A DNA stretch of 64,000 nucleotides from Liopterus haemorrhoidalis (GCA_963971575.1 OZ020625.1:17638829-17702828), one strand, 5' to 3'; shown: positions 1 through 11,696, counted from the stretch's first letter. Translations and numbers: made by a program. The notes: a model not told the origin generated them from the sequence alone.

Positions 1-247
1 AGGTAATGTCACTGGTACGCTATCTGCTAATTTAATAGAACATTTATCTTTAAATACCCCTTGACCTGTAAAAATTACTTCATTATTTTTTATGAACATG
101 TCTACATCTCGATACTCTATATTATTAATTCTTTTAATTAGCCCTAACTTTTCACAATCTTTTAAACCTAATAAAGATTTTGAGCTATTAACTATTAGAA
201 ATTCAATAGTAGTAGAGATTCCTTTATTCTTACAGTTTAGTTTAATA
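1..247 (-). pseudogene. Ty3/gypsy pol fragment (end of protease, linker toward reverse transcriptase)
   Basis: Read on the minus strand, this stretch is open and continues the protease frame found at 1439-2158. It contains a segment with the motif SLLGLKDCEKLGLIK, which is typical of the end of the aspartic protease and the approach to the reverse transcriptase in Ty3/gypsy elements. The reverse transcriptase itself lies beyond the left edge of the window. The frame is joined to the gag/protease part across the solo LTR at 253-1433: removing that LTR and one copy of its 5-bp duplication leaves the frame continuous. It is a retrotransposon relic, not a host gene. Confidence 0.75.
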
Positions 248-252
248 CTACC

Positions 253-1433
253 TGTAGCGCCCGACTACGTTTGGTAGTAGCCGTAGATCAAGACAGCGTT
301 ACACAATGGTCGACGATTGTAAAACTCGAAGGACCGATATATATTGGTAGCGCAGCGCGCCGGTAAATAGAATGATCTATCGTGTCGTGGACGTACGCGC
401 AGTGAGTTGAGTAACCGCGGTTTCAACCTTAAGGAAAGCGGGGGGATTTTAACTCTTCTGCTCCTAGGGGCTGATCTAGGAGACTAGCACAAAGGAGTGG
501 TAGCCCTCGCTGTATACTTTGTCGGACACAATACAATAATAATATTACAGTACAAAACTTATAGTTAACACTATAAATATAAATGTGTTGTGGTGAAAAC
601 CAAGCTTTAGTTCAATATTAATTAGAACTACAAATAAATTTGCAACAAACAAATGGTTAAATTGCACTAATAATTAAAGAAATATCAGCTGAAGGCACAT
701 GTAAATTAAATACAATAAATGAATGTTAGAACATTAATACTTGCAAATTAACAACAATATGCAAAATTATTGTTACTAAATTATATTAGCTTACGGCTGT
801 ACTAAAGAATTTAACAACAATTACTAAATGAAACCTGGAAATGAAATAAGTTCGGAATGAACTTACTCCAGAGTAAACAATATTGTGGTATAAAATTCAA
901 ACTAGAATGTTTTCATATAAATATAAATTCTCATATAATAGAGGAATAAACTACAGTGTTAGACACTTAGCTGGATTCTGGCAGGCGGTCAAATCTTCCT
1001 GTTAGCCGGATAGCTCGTCTGGAGATGAATCAGCTGATCTGGTTGTCACACAAAGAATTATAAGTTGCACTATATTTATTCGTCAGTTTGTAAGGCTGAC
1101 GAATGCGGTTTTAATAACACTGTTATTTCGGGTCGTAAATCCGAAATAAACACGGTATAAAAAGCCGAGAAGAAAAACACTGGTTTTAGGTTATATGAAC
1201 CATGCGGTTAAGAAAAACGTTATCGCAACGAACAGGTTAATTAATAATGAGCAGTCAGCGACCTGTTAATTGCGGTCAACTAATGCACTAGACCTGCACA
1301 AAAGTGCAATAAATAATGTGTAGATGGCCCTAGTTGGCCTAAAACATAGCTAAATATCACAGGAACTGTGTTTTTACATTAAATTAATTAAAATTACAAA
1401 ATTGGGAAATTGGGGCGCCTAGCGGGCCCAACA
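253..1433. mobile_element. Solo LTR inserted in a gypsy gag-pol, TSD CTACC
   Basis: An 1,181-bp block begins TGTAGCGCCCG and ends CGGGCCCAACA, so it has the TG..CA ends of a long terminal repeat with a short imperfect inverted repeat. It is flanked by a perfect 5-bp direct repeat, CTACC, at 248-252 and 1434-1438. Excising it restores the interrupted protease reading frame. No internal gag or pol lies between two LTRs, so it is a solo LTR left by recombination. The family was not recognised; a 5-bp duplication fits Ty3/gypsy or BEL/Pao. Confidence 0.8.
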
Positions 1434-1438
1434 CTACC

Positions 1439-2462
1439 TTTAGGTTTTAACTTTGAACCTCCATAGGCTTCTAAAATAATTCTTGTTTGCTTCAGACTCT
1501 TCTTTAAATTTGGTTTACCTTCTATTATCTTGTCATATTCTTTTTTCTTAAGTATATTCACTTCAGATCCTGAATCCAACTTGAAAAGAACTTCGGTGCC
1601 TTCAACCTGCATTTCTTGACTCCACTCAGTCTGGCCTAACTTCACTTCATTTATGTTCACAAGGTCCACGAACAACTCTTCAGATTGACATTCTTCTTGA
1701 TTCAGTTCAACTAGATTCTTCTGCCTTCTAGATGGTGTACGACATGCCACTGCAAAGTGATTAATTTTTCCACATTTCGTACATTTTTTACCAAATGCAG
1801 CACAGCTTTTCGGTCCATGTTTGGATTTACATCTTTGACAAAAGAATTCTTCATTTTTCTTATGTTTTACTTTTAATCTATCCACTGGTTTTTTATCTTC
1901 TTGTAAATTTTTTACTTGCAATTTTATTAATTCCTGGGCGCGACAAGATTTTATACATGATTCGAATGTTAGTTTATCTTGGTTCAATAATTTTTCTTGT
2001 AACACTTTATCATTGATACCCAAGACTACCCTGTCTCTTACCATTTCATTTGGATCTTTGAACTCACAAGTTTTTACCAGCGTTTTAAGATCTTGTAGAA
2101 AGTGATCAAATGGTTCATTTCCTTCTTGTATTCTTTTGTAGAACTTTGAACCTTTCATATATTACATTGTTTCTAGGATTCATATATTCTTCAAATTCTT
2201 TCATTACCTTTGAATATTTTTTTCTATCGTCTTCTCCCAGACTGAAATTATTAAATATTTCTACTCCTTCTTCACCAATTGTGTTGAGAAGCAGAGCTAT
2301 TTTTATTACATCAGCCTTTTCATTCTTTTCTGCTGCTAACAGATATATTTCAAAGGACTGTTTGAATTTCTTGAAATATTCTGCTATATTACCTTCAAAA
2401 CTCATTGGTATAGTCGGATTGCTGATAAGTGACTGTTCGTTGCTACAAGTATCGATATTCAA
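1439..2462 (-). pseudogene. Ty3/gypsy gag with CCHC knuckle plus start of aspartic protease, frameshifted
   Basis: The first frame starts at 2462 and encodes the capsid-like part of gag (IPMSFEGNIAEYFKKF). The reading shifts frame near 2140-2160 and continues to 1439. The second frame contains a nucleocapsid zinc knuckle of CCHC type (CTKCGKINHFAVAC) after a basic stretch. It then has the protease active-site motif LDSGSEVNIL, the DSG triad of retropepsins. This order, gag to protease to pol on the minus strand, matches a Ty3/gypsy element whose remainder runs off the left of the window. The frameshift could be a decayed site or, less likely, a programmed one. No 5' LTR or primer-binding site was found to the right of 2462. 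Confidence 0.75.
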
Positions 2463-2923
2463 TACTATATGCTTTCTCTGTCTATATCATTATAATTATT
2501 TGCATACCCATAGTAACGTATAGTGACGCAAGTTGACAACTAACCTTCCAAATTATTTGAATAAAAAACAAAACATTAGAAAGAAATGGCATGATTCGTA
2601 GATATCTTTACTAATTAGAGCGCCAAAATAAATTTACAGAAGTACTCAAACAAACAAAATTATTAATTTTAAGGTTATAATTATAAATAAGGAAAAATTA
2701 ATACTCATACATAAATTTTGGATTATAATTTGTTGTTTATTCCAGCAGATTTAAAATTAAAGTAAAAACTAAACTGACCGCAAGCCGTATTTTAATTAAT
2801 ATTTATCACCAGACACTGACAGTTAACATAAATAACAAAAAACATTTTTAAAATCGCTGAAAAATGGTAACTAGATTATTATATGAATGCACTACTTGAT
2901 ACATACATGTAACAGTCACCATC
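2463..2923. other. AT-rich sequence with no recognised feature
   Basis: This is AT-rich spacer to the right of the gag start. It should hold the 5' leader or LTR of the gypsy element, but no paired LTR or tRNA-complementary primer site can be seen. Confidence 0.4.
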
Positions 2924-2924
2924 A

Positions 2925-3136
2925 TAGGGTGACCATTCGTCCCTTATTTTGTATTTGGGAGGTGAGGACTTTTTTTTGCTCTTCATTTGTATTTTGGGAG
3001 ATGAGGACCTTTTTTTTGCTCTTCACTTGGATTTGGGAGATGAGGACCTTTTTTTGCTCTTCACTTGGATTTGGGAGATGAGGACCTTTTTTTGCTCTGT
3101 CCCGCATTCCCTTGTTAAGAAACTGGTCACCCTAAC
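2925..3136. mobile_element. Short MITE with AGGGTGACCA termini and an internal tandem repeat
   Basis: The ends carry the inverted repeats AGGGTGACCA (about 2926) and TGGTCACCCT (about 3125), a terminus common in hAT-type MITEs of animals. The inside is about 3.5 tandem copies of a roughly 41-bp unit (about 2960-3098) that includes GATGAGGACC and a T-run. A clear 8-bp target duplication was not found, so the class is tentative. Confidence 0.5.
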
Positions 3137-4149
3137 CTATCAGCAATCCGACTATAACGTTAATTTTGCGTGTGGATCCATTTTTATAAATTACTTTTGA
3201 TTAATGACTTTTTGACTGAATTTTTTAAAAAATATATATTTATTTATTTTTCACTATATAAAAACTAGTCACGGCTGCGCCATGTTGTGTATTATCCATA
3301 AAGTAATTCTCATTATTTAATTAAAATGTATTCTTTATTACTAATCAGTATCTATTACCTTCACATATGTACAATGACATTACTATTAACATCACAATTA
3401 TTGTTTTTTCAAGACCTCCTATGATATGTTACACTATGTCAATTTAATTGTAAATATTGATGAAATAAAATAATTTATGATTTTAAAACATGTTTTGTGT
3501 TTAATTATTCGATTACTTACCATTAATTGGCGTTAAATATCTAAATATGCTGTTAATTCGTTTCGCGGTTCTGTTTTGAATAATAATTTTAGAACAACTG
3601 GTTTCTGATTGGGTTTGTGACCAAATGGCTGCCTTGACAAACCAATGAAATCAGTTTCCAATACGAAAATGTGTTCCAATTTCCTGTGATTAAACTGCAC
3701 ATATCTCAAGAAATACACAGGTAAGAGTAATAAAAATACACAGTTCTATTAACAATGTATCATTGTATGTTGGTAAGTATTTTGAAAGAGTTTCGTGGTA
3801 AAATAAAGAAATAAATCATATTTAAAAATTGCTTTAGAGGTTTAAGTTTTGCTCGTATGTATACTTTAGTAACACGTTACGTGATTGGTTGTAATTTTTG
3901 GAAGAATGCTCAACCAACCAATCACGTGTTGTCTTTTGAATAGTGTGGCAGTCGATAGAATTTTGTGTTACAGAGTAGTAAAAGTGCAAATCGCTCTTAT
4001 AAAAATATTAATATTTCCAGAAATACGCAAGTAATTTGAATAAAAATAATCAGTTATATTCATAGTGTGTTAATTTACATGTGTAAATGTTTTTAGCTCT
4101 ATTTATTTCTAAATAAAAGAATAAATCGTCTTGAAAATATAGTGTGAAG
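3137..4149 (+). promoter_or_regulatory. Upstream region of REC8 with a CCAAT/E-box site and a degenerate direct repeat
   Basis: This is the sequence before the REC8 start codon. Near 3918-3930 it contains CCAATCACGTG, an inverted CCAAT box next to a CACGTG E-box, partly mirrored by ACGTGATTGGTTG at about 3880. A block ending AGAAATACACAGGTAAGAGT near 3712 recurs in diverged form near 4020, suggesting an old ~300-bp tandem duplication of the leader. A hairpin spans about 3594-3658. Promoter function is inferred from position only. Confidence 0.3.
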
Positions 4150-7100
4150 ATGTTTTACGATCTAGATTTATTATGTCGCAAAAAGCGAGGAAAATTCTCC
4201 ATTGTGTGGATTGTAGCCACTTATGGAATTAATAAAGTCTCTCCAGCTGCTATCGCAGACTTAAATATTGCTCGAATATGGTATGTTACAAATAAAAAAA
4301 CATATTCTGTAGTTATAGTTAATGAATTTTTTGCAGCTCCGATATAATTGATGTTTTAAACACAGAATCACAAGTACCAAGGGAGAGATTTTCTTTAAAA
4401 CTCGCTACACATCTTATATATGGTACTGTTTTATGTCATCGACAACAAGTGATTATATTTGAAAGTATGAAATTGTTTAAAACATTTTTTACAATCACTT
4501 TACACAGTTTATTTTACAGAAAATATCATCTCGTTTATGACTACTATAAGACGTCCTTTAGTTTTTGAAGAAAGGTGAGTTGATTTAATTTTTTAATATT
4601 CGTTATAATAAGATTTTTATTAGAACTAGATCTGATTCGGAAGATGAAGAAGCGCCAGTACGTAAGAAGCGAAAAACTACAACAAAACCCAGAAAATCAA
4701 CTGCAAAAGAACCTCCTGCGGTGGAAGATGTGGGTATTGAAGAAATTGAAGGACAACTTGCAGCGTTCAATCTTCAGAGCCAACAAATAAGCGTACATGA
4801 TCTACAGATTACAATGCGGGAGGAGATTCCGTTTCGACAAAAAACACTTCTGCAAGAAACAGAGGTACGTATAATGCTATAGATATACAATTAGCAAATA
4901 AGCTATAGAACTATCAGCAATTATTAAGTCAGTTATATAAATGTTTGCACTGTTTTTGCAACTATTTTATGTCTTTTTTTTCTGCAGGAAGGTTTTGGAG
5001 ATACTGGCAATATTGATTTGCAGTTGATGGCATTTGGCGCACGAACTTGTGAGCCTACTATAGAAGAAATTCTTGCGCATACGTAAGTTTTAGTTCTTGC
5101 TTTGTTCGTTAGCGGCAACACGTTGCTTAGAGAAAAATATTATAAATATATGATTATTAATTTGTACTTAGCCGGAATTTGTTATCACTTATGATTTAGG
5201 ACTATCATTGAAGAATTTCGTGAAATTGGGGAGAAACGAGCGAAAGAAACTGAAGCAGAAGACGGCCCCGCCAAGAAAAAATCCCGTAAACCACCGACTC
5301 ATATCGATGTGAATGTGAACGTGGAAGAACATGGAGTGGTCTCCCCAATGTCACCGCCAGTGCAGAAAAGACAGACTTTACGCACTACAACTGACGCACC
5401 CGAACCAGGTAACAAACTATTTTACAGGTCTGCAGCTCCTTGGATATCTATCAAATTTCTCCACTATCAGTAAATCTTTTTACGATTTCAGCGCCAAGGT
5501 GGCAAAGTTGGAACTAATGTACCTAATATACATAATAACTTTTTAATATACGGAATACGGACCTTTTGTAATTTGATATCCTTAAGGAAATTAATTATAT
5601 TTCTAAGGCTTGTTTTGTGCTTAAATTTGTTTCCAAACAAAAATATAATAATTGTCATTGCGTATTAATTAATGCATCTAATACTTTTAATAATTTTGTA
5701 AAATACAAATTTCAAACAAGTTTGACATATTTTAGTTCAATGTTGATGCAGAGATAACCAACAACGGTTCATTTTCATCGTGTAATTTAGACTATCATCT
5801 TTAGCAGTTGGCATAAAATTTGCAGTGAATTCCTGTTATGTAATTGCATCATTTAAAAATCACCCTGTATTTGTTATATTATCTGTCTCATTTTGTAATA
5901 CCTAACTAACAGGGAAAGTTCATTTGTTATGTTGTATATTGACAATACATTTATAATATTATCATAGTATTGGTTCACACGGATACGCCAAAGTCTGTTT
6001 ACACCACAACAGTTACCAAAGTAACCAGATCTAGTTTTGTATTACAAATTGAGACGGATTATATGTAAATCGTTCTCGCCATTGTTTATTATTTTATTTT
6101 TATTTTTTTTTTATTGACCGCAACATATATAAGGGAGGCATTGTGATCATACCGATTTTAACATTTCGATGGATCTCCACGAATTGAGGTCCCTACATAA
6201 CGTTTTGACTATTTTTAGCATGATGTCTGTCGGTCTGTCTGTCTGTCCTTCTGTCCGTCCGTCCGTCGTCCGTCTGTCTGTCCATCCGTCTTTCCGTGTA
6301 CACGTGCAGAGCAAATTGGGCTAAAAGGATTTTTATGAAACTTCATATTAAAGCTTTTAAAATCAATGGCACGAGTTGATCAACTTTTGGTAAAAATCGG
6401 TTGACTAGAAATGGGAGTTTACTCGTGTCGATTTTAAAATTATTGCGAATATTTAGCAACAGAAAAATATTTCGAACAACTTTTATTTGACACATTTTTT
6501 GATTAAACGAAAAAAAATTGAAAAAATTTTCGAAATTTTTTCTATATATCTATTTTTTCATACTTATATGTAACGTTTCCATGGTAATGATAAATAATAT
6601 CTCTGTTAGAAAATATTAGTCCAAGTTATTTCTACTCTGCTGCTAGAATGTATTTTATGCAAGTACTTTGTGATGGCGGTCGATCCTGTGGTGGCCACAG
6701 CTGATTCTAAATTTGAATATTGTTTGTTGTCCAGTAGAGGTAGAAGTTCCGGAGATGGAGCCGGAAGGGCCAATGGAGGCTCCTGCAGTTTCTGCCGAGG
6801 CGGTGCCACCCCCGGCAGGAGAGATGCCGCCGCCGACACCCAGGCGACCTCGCCGCAGGCCCCCCCTCACGCGCAGGAACCGCAATATCGAGGTCTTGAA
6901 TCGCCGCATCACCCTCGAGAGGCTCATGGTGAACATTCATTTTTAATCTTTCTACATATAAGGAAGAAACTCTTACTTACTTGCAACCAGTTATGGGATT
7001 TTGTCGGTTCGGACCATTTCACTAGAACCGCTTCCTAACATTTTTTAGTTCCGCTAAGAAAACGTTAAAATTGTACTAGAAGTATTTTTGTTATTTTTAA

Positions 7101-10100
7101 ACTACACCTTTTCCAGTTGTATTTCAGAAAAGAACAAGTTTATTTCAGAAAAGATCAATTGTACTTCAGATTAGTCAATTTGATTTCAGAAAATACCAAA
7201 TGTATTTCAGAAATAGTCGAAGAACATTTTATTCCTTATTTTGTAATAATCATACCAAGGCCGTTGCCAGGGGGGGGTCTAGGTCAACCCCCCCCAAAAT
7301 TACGATTTTTTCTGCTCATCAGTTTAAAAAATAATCTTAAATAAAATGTATTTTATATTCACTCCCATAAACATTATCTGAACCTAAATAAACCGATATT
7401 TTTTTTCGGTTTACTTCCGGTTTTTGTTCCGACAAAAATAACGTTTTTTTTCGGTTTTCGGTTCAGTTCCGGTTCGAAGCCCTAGAAAATTCACACTTCA
7501 CATCATTTTTGTTTTTATTTTTTAGAGTGTTGAATTATTCAACAACTCTCGAATTGAACGGTTCGGCAGGATGTCCGTGTCCCCACGTAGTGAGGTGAGT
7601 GAGAGGGCGAACACGGACATCCTGGCTGTGGTGGCCGGGCTGCTGGGGCCCGGGGCCGCCGAGGAGGGCGTCTCCCAGGTGCTGGGGGCACCGGGCGTCG
7701 CCAGCAGGACCGTCACCGCCGTGCACGAGTCCCACCTGCCGGAGCCGCTCATCGCCGAGGCGAGCCTGCGCCCGCCCATGCAGCGCCCACACCTGGGGCA
7801 CATCTCCCACACCTTGCAGCAGGACAAATCTATTGAGTTATCGAGGTACATTTTTTATTATTATCATCGACTTAAGCCTGCTTTCCAATTGACCTAGGAC
7901 GTAAAATTCTACGTCTACGTCAATTGGAAACCAGGATTAAGTCAAAACGAACACGTAGAAATATAAATATATTAATATTCCAAGTGAATGTTTCTACGTC
8001 TACGTCCATCTACGTCTGATTGGAAACCGTAGCATGCATTTTCCTATTATTTATATGTTCACGAAGACGTACATTTCTACGTTGCTATACACTAAAGTTG
8101 CTATACAACTAATAATTAACAACTTTTCTTTGATATCTTTTTTGATATGACTTATATATATAAATTTTTATAACTTTCATATTTTTGTACTTTTTTTTTT
8201 TTTTTTTTTGACATATATTGTATAAGTAGTTCACTTTTGTAAGAACAAATTAGATCTGGTTATTTTGGTGATTTTTATAGTGTATTACTGACTTTTATAA
8301 ACTTGATTATATTGTAAAAAAGGCTTTACAGTTTTGGGTTATGTTTGTATTATTTTAGGTTAGTATTATGTTTACAAAATATTTAAGATGTCACTATTCA
8401 AAATGAAATATGACAAATGATATTTTTTAAATGACATATTTATAATCGGACTTTTCAAATTATTTTTCTGTAATACCAACATGACATACAGTTTCAAAGG
8501 TGCAAACTATTGAAAACAAAATTTCCTCTTAGTTTGTTCTTACAAAAGTGAACTGCTTATAGGTACGTTTTCATGATTATGGTAAATTATAAATACATAT
8601 CCTGAAATTGTCAACGTAATTTAGCACGTTATTGTCTTTTTCAATAATAGTTTGTTATAAGATATTTTGTTTAAGTACTTTGTAATCGCAATAGGCAAAT
8701 GATCATAAGAAAGACTTTATCTGGCGGAATTATATTGAAATAGCCAAATAGACAATTTTGTTATTGTTCTGACACACGTGTTACATTTATTTGGATTTTT
8801 ATATTTTGTATTTGTTTGGCATAAGTGTGATATTTATTAAGAACACATAAATCAAGACAAAAATATTAATAAATCCTTTCTAAATGTCAGATTACAACGT
8901 ATTGTCCATATGTCAAAAAATCGTTATTGTTGATTTAGTTAGTTTCGATTTTGCCACATTGGCGCTGCAATCTTAAAAGGGGTTACCTATATTAACTGTC
9001 TCATTTTGTAATACGAAACTAAGAGGGAAATTTCATTTTTTATGTTGTATAGTTTAAATATCATCTTAGGGTGGTAATTCTGAAGTGGCACCTTTCAAAA
9101 TATTTGACATGTCTATCATAATTTTGACATGTCAATCGCAATTTTGACATGTCAATTTGTTATCTGACATATATAGTTTTTGAGTGAATATAACCTCGAT
9201 GTAATAAAACTTAACCAAATATTTATAAGCCAGATTTACAAGTTCACATGTTTCCATAAAAGTCTATTTACACCACAACAGTCACCAAAGTAACCAGATC
9301 AAGTTTCTATATACAAAATGAGACAGATTATACTATGTCCATATATTTAAAATTTATTTATTGTTAGGATTGATATCGAACCGATTGAGAGGGAGATTTG
9401 TGGTCCAATGCTCTTGGTGGAGGGACAGCAGCTCGAGCAGGCGGACATAGCGATGCCCCTGCCGGATGAGCTGGCTCAGGCGGTCCCCCCCACCAGGGAG
9501 TCGCCAACGAGCGGCCGCCCAACTCGCTCCAGTTACTCGCGGCCGGCCGAGCCTCGCATTCACACCTCGACACCGCTCCCAGACCCAGTCCCAGCCGCCA
9601 TAGCCACCGAATCACAGAGGTAACTCATTTGGTTTCATACGGTTACATTATTAACATATGAGGAACAATGACTTGTTTACAGAATCAAGAGTACGCTCGA
9701 TAAATTAAGACGGTTGTTCGAGGAGAACGATGGAGCAGCGATAACTATCGAGGAGCTGTGCGTTCCCCTCAACAGAGCTACACTCGCCGTCACCTTCAGT
9801 CACTTGCTCAGTAAGTACCTACCTGCCTGCCTATACTAAATAATACCTGGCTACTGTATACAGGCTGTTTGTTTCAAACGCCGCACCTCCAATAACACAC
9901 AAAAAATTCTTCACAAGAAAAGTTAAACTATGGTCTATTTCAAATAAAAAAAAAAAAAATAGATAGCGCTGCGAACCGAGTACGATTTACACTGGATAAA
10001 TACAGTATAGCGGAAAATTTAAAATAACTGACAACTAGGGCATTGTCGTAGTAACTGGGTTAGCAACTGATTTTTTTTAATTTAAAAAAGGTTAATAAGA

Positions 10101-11584
10101 TATTGAAATAAACAAGGCAGATAATACACTTACGTTATTTATACGACATAAATTCAGTCATAAAGACAGTTTAATGAAAAATATGAAAGAGTTAAAAAAA
10201 TATTAATTTTAAAAATTATGTACCATATATAAAAAGAGAGATTTGGCTAAAAGAGTTTAAATAAAGCAATAAAACAAACAATATATCTTCAGAGCTAAAG
10301 TGTCTTATTTAAATAATTATTGTATTATCTGTCTCATTTTGTAATACGAAACTAACAGGGAAACTTCATTTTTTATGTTGTATATTTAAAATATCATCTT
10401 AGGGTGGTAATTCTGAAGTAACACCTTTCAAAATATTTGACAATTCATAATTGACATTAAATTACGTATATGTCAACTTACTAACACAAATTGTATAAAA
10501 CACAAATTGACAAGTATTTGAAATATTTTTTATACAACCAGAACAGAAAATATGAATAAGCGAAATAAGATGAAATAAATATTTGTATATAATTCGAAAT
10601 ATTTGACATGTCAATCACAAATTTGACATGTCAATTTGGTATCTGACATGTAGTTTTTGAGTGAATATAACCTCAGTATAATGAAACTTCATCAAAAATG
10701 TAAAAGCCAGATTTACAAGTTTACATGGTTTCAAAAAATGGTTTCAACAGTCACCAAAGTAACCAGATCTAGTTTCGTATTACAAATTGAGACAGATTAT
10801 AAATAAAAATTAAAAATATATGTATATATGAAGGTCTAAAAATTATATCAATAACTTCTTCTTTGGGCACAATCAGCTGGGCTGTCTTTTGGCCTCATAT
10901 TAGTCCTCTATCTTGATCTGTTAATTGTCAAGTGTTAAAAATATTTATATGTCAGATAACCTTAAAAATATATAATTGCGTAAAAACAAATTACATGCAG
11001 AATTTTCTCCATAAAATCTACGCCAAGAATATAAATAAAAGTCTAAATATGTAAATAATAACAAAATATATGAAAAAAATTAAATAATATAAATAATATA
11101 TATTTCCAATGTACGACACTGAACATCTATCAACTTGGAATAATAACAATATTTTAACAGTGTAATAGGGATGACGATCTAAACCAATCAGAAGCAAGAA
11201 CAAACAGCTCCTATCTTCTTACACACATTTTTCTACTTTGAAATAGACCATAGAATAAGAATTCTGTATCATTTCCGGTTTCAGCGGAAATTGTTTCAAA
11301 TTTTTATCTAGCATAGGGAATCGGTACTTAATTTTTTTTTCTTGGAAGTAAATTAAATTAGCTTAAAAGGATATCAAAATATCATACTTTAATTTTAACC
11401 ATTTATTTACAAAATAATAAATAACTTGTAGTTGGGGTTTTTTCAAGAGTCACTCTGATTATTCGAAATACTTATGTGTAAAAATAATTATATTTTAGAT
11501 CTCCAGAGCAAAGGCTATGTTGTGATGGAGTCCAAACCAGACACTCTAGAATTGGAAAAAATATATCCAGGAGCTCGACTTTAA
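4150..11584 (+). CDS. rec8: Meiotic cohesin kleisin REC8, complete 11-exon gene, 612 aa
   Basis: REC8 is the alpha-kleisin that closes the meiotic cohesin ring around sister chromatids in the nucleus and is cut by separase. Exons are 4150-4280, 4337-4464, 4520-4574, 4624-4864, 4988-5082, 5200-5408, 6735-6928, 7526-7845, 9368-9619, 9683-9810 and 11499-11584. All junctions are GT..AG and all phases agree, summing to 613 codons including TAA. The start MFYDLDLLCRKKRGKF opens the Rad21/Rec8 N-terminal domain (about residues 1-104), which contains RFSLKLATHLIYGTVL. A basic patch KKRK lies near residue 120. The middle is rich in proline and acidic residues, with PPTPRRPRRRPP near 335. The C-terminal winged helix (about 543-612) has AITIEELCVPLNRATLAVTF and ends PGARL, like REC8 rather than RAD21. 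A GTG six bases upstream is not the start, because kleisins begin MFY. The coding exons from 6735 on are strikingly GC-rich against AT-rich introns. RAD21 is the main alternative and is less likely from both termini. Confidence 0.9.
5881..6063. mobile_element. MITE-1 copy in REC8 intron 6 (CTGTCTCATTTTGTAATAC ends)
   Basis: The left end reads ATCTGTCTCATTTTGTAATA and the right end is its near-perfect inverse (TATTACAAATTGAGACGGAT). The same termini and the internal phrase CACCAAAGTAACCAGATC recur at 8988-9334 and 10325-10799, defining a MITE family with three copies in this gene. Confidence 0.7.
6103..6713. repeat. Interspersed ~600-bp repeat with (GTCT)n and a 3' hairpin, in REC8 intron 6
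   Basis: This block matches 50547-51168 almost throughout. It starts with ACATATATAAGGGAGG and contains a GTCTGTCTGTCC microsatellite (6225-6290) followed by CACGTGCAGAGCAAATT. It ends with the hairpin CTGTGGTGGCCACAG followed by CTGA, about 20 bases before the exon 7 acceptor. The second copy is missing from the paired site in duplication copy A, so the block moves as a unit. A 3' hairpin followed by CTRR is Helitron-like, but no TC start was established. Confidence 0.65.
7117..7221 (+). repeat. Five 21-bp tandem repeats around TTTCAGAAA
   Basis: A unit of about 21 bp containing TATTTCAGAAAAGA is repeated five times with drift. Because 21 is divisible by three, the stretch stays open as a YFRK-type heptad. 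It lies inside REC8 intron 7 and is not joined to the gene. It is a minisatellite. Confidence 0.6.
7869..7945. repeat. Hairpin in REC8 intron 8
   Basis: ACTTAAGCCTGCTTTCCAAT is mirrored by ATTGGAAACCAGGATTAAGT across a ~30-bp loop that contains TCTACGTCTACGTC. The phrase TACGTCTACGTC recurs downstream to about 8080, so this is probably part of a larger short palindromic repeat. Confidence 0.6.
8223..8559. mobile_element. MITE-2 copy (TAAGTAGTTCACTTTTGTAA ends) in REC8 intron 8
   Basis: The left terminus TAAGTAGTTCACTTTTGTAA is matched by the inverse TTACAAAAGTGAACTGCTTA on the right, with TA on both sides. A second member of the family is at 58178-58798. A run of more than 20 T lies just to the left. 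Confidence 0.7.
8988..9334. mobile_element. MITE-1 copy in REC8 intron 8
   Basis: It shares CTGTCTCATTTTGTAATACG at the left and the inverted AAAATGAGACAG at the right. The interior contains the phrase ATCTTAGGGTGGTAATTCTG and repeated TTTGACATGTC boxes, as in the copy at 10325-10799. Confidence 0.7.
9931..11250. mobile_element. 1,320-bp TIR element, TA target duplication, in REC8 intron 10
   Basis: It begins TGGTCTATTTCAAA and ends TTTGAAATAGACCA, with TA on each side (9929-9930 and 11251-11252), so it looks like a Tc1/mariner-type non-autonomous element. No transposase frame is visible. It contains a nested MITE-1 copy at 10325-10799, so three insertion layers can be ordered. Confidence 0.65.
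10325..10799. mobile_element. MITE-1 copy nested in the 9931-11250 element
   Basis: The ends are TTATCTGTCTCATTTTG and CAAATTGAGACAGATTA, inverted. The interior carries ATCTTAGGGTGGTAATTCTG and tandem TTTGACATGTC boxes, as in the copy at 8988-9334. Confidence 0.7.
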
Positions 11585-11696
11585 CTTTACTTGGAAACTT
11601 AAACTCTTTTTATGATTGATTTATTTTTAAATTATTATTTATTTAACATAACTGTATTTAGTATTGTTTAATATTTTATTATTAGTTATAAACTTG

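Larger units (their letters stand above)
9862..11440. mobile_element. Half of a foldback element in REC8 intron 10, split by a 1,320-bp insertion
   Basis: 9862-9930 and 11251-11440 together match one arm of the palindromic element at 57269-58176. Shared phrases are GTTTGTTTCAAAC, CATTTCCGGTTTCA and TAGCATAGGGAATCG. The two pieces are separated by the element at 9931-11250. Only one arm of the foldback is present. Confidence 0.6.

Noticed and set aside
1795..2523. Plus-strand frames opposite gag (73 and 137 codons)
   Set aside because: They are hydrophobic-looking shadows of the minus-strand gag/protease frames and have no independent support.
5494..5550. Extra REC8 exon after TTTACGATTTCAG
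   Set aside because: The phase would fit, but the frame stops after eight codons. The sequence resembles repeat DNA near 8950, and the exon at 6735 continues the frame properly.
6606..9623. Several antisense and alternative frames of 70-120 codons
   Set aside because: They are shadows of the GC-rich REC8 exons 7-9, whose splice phases fix the true frame.
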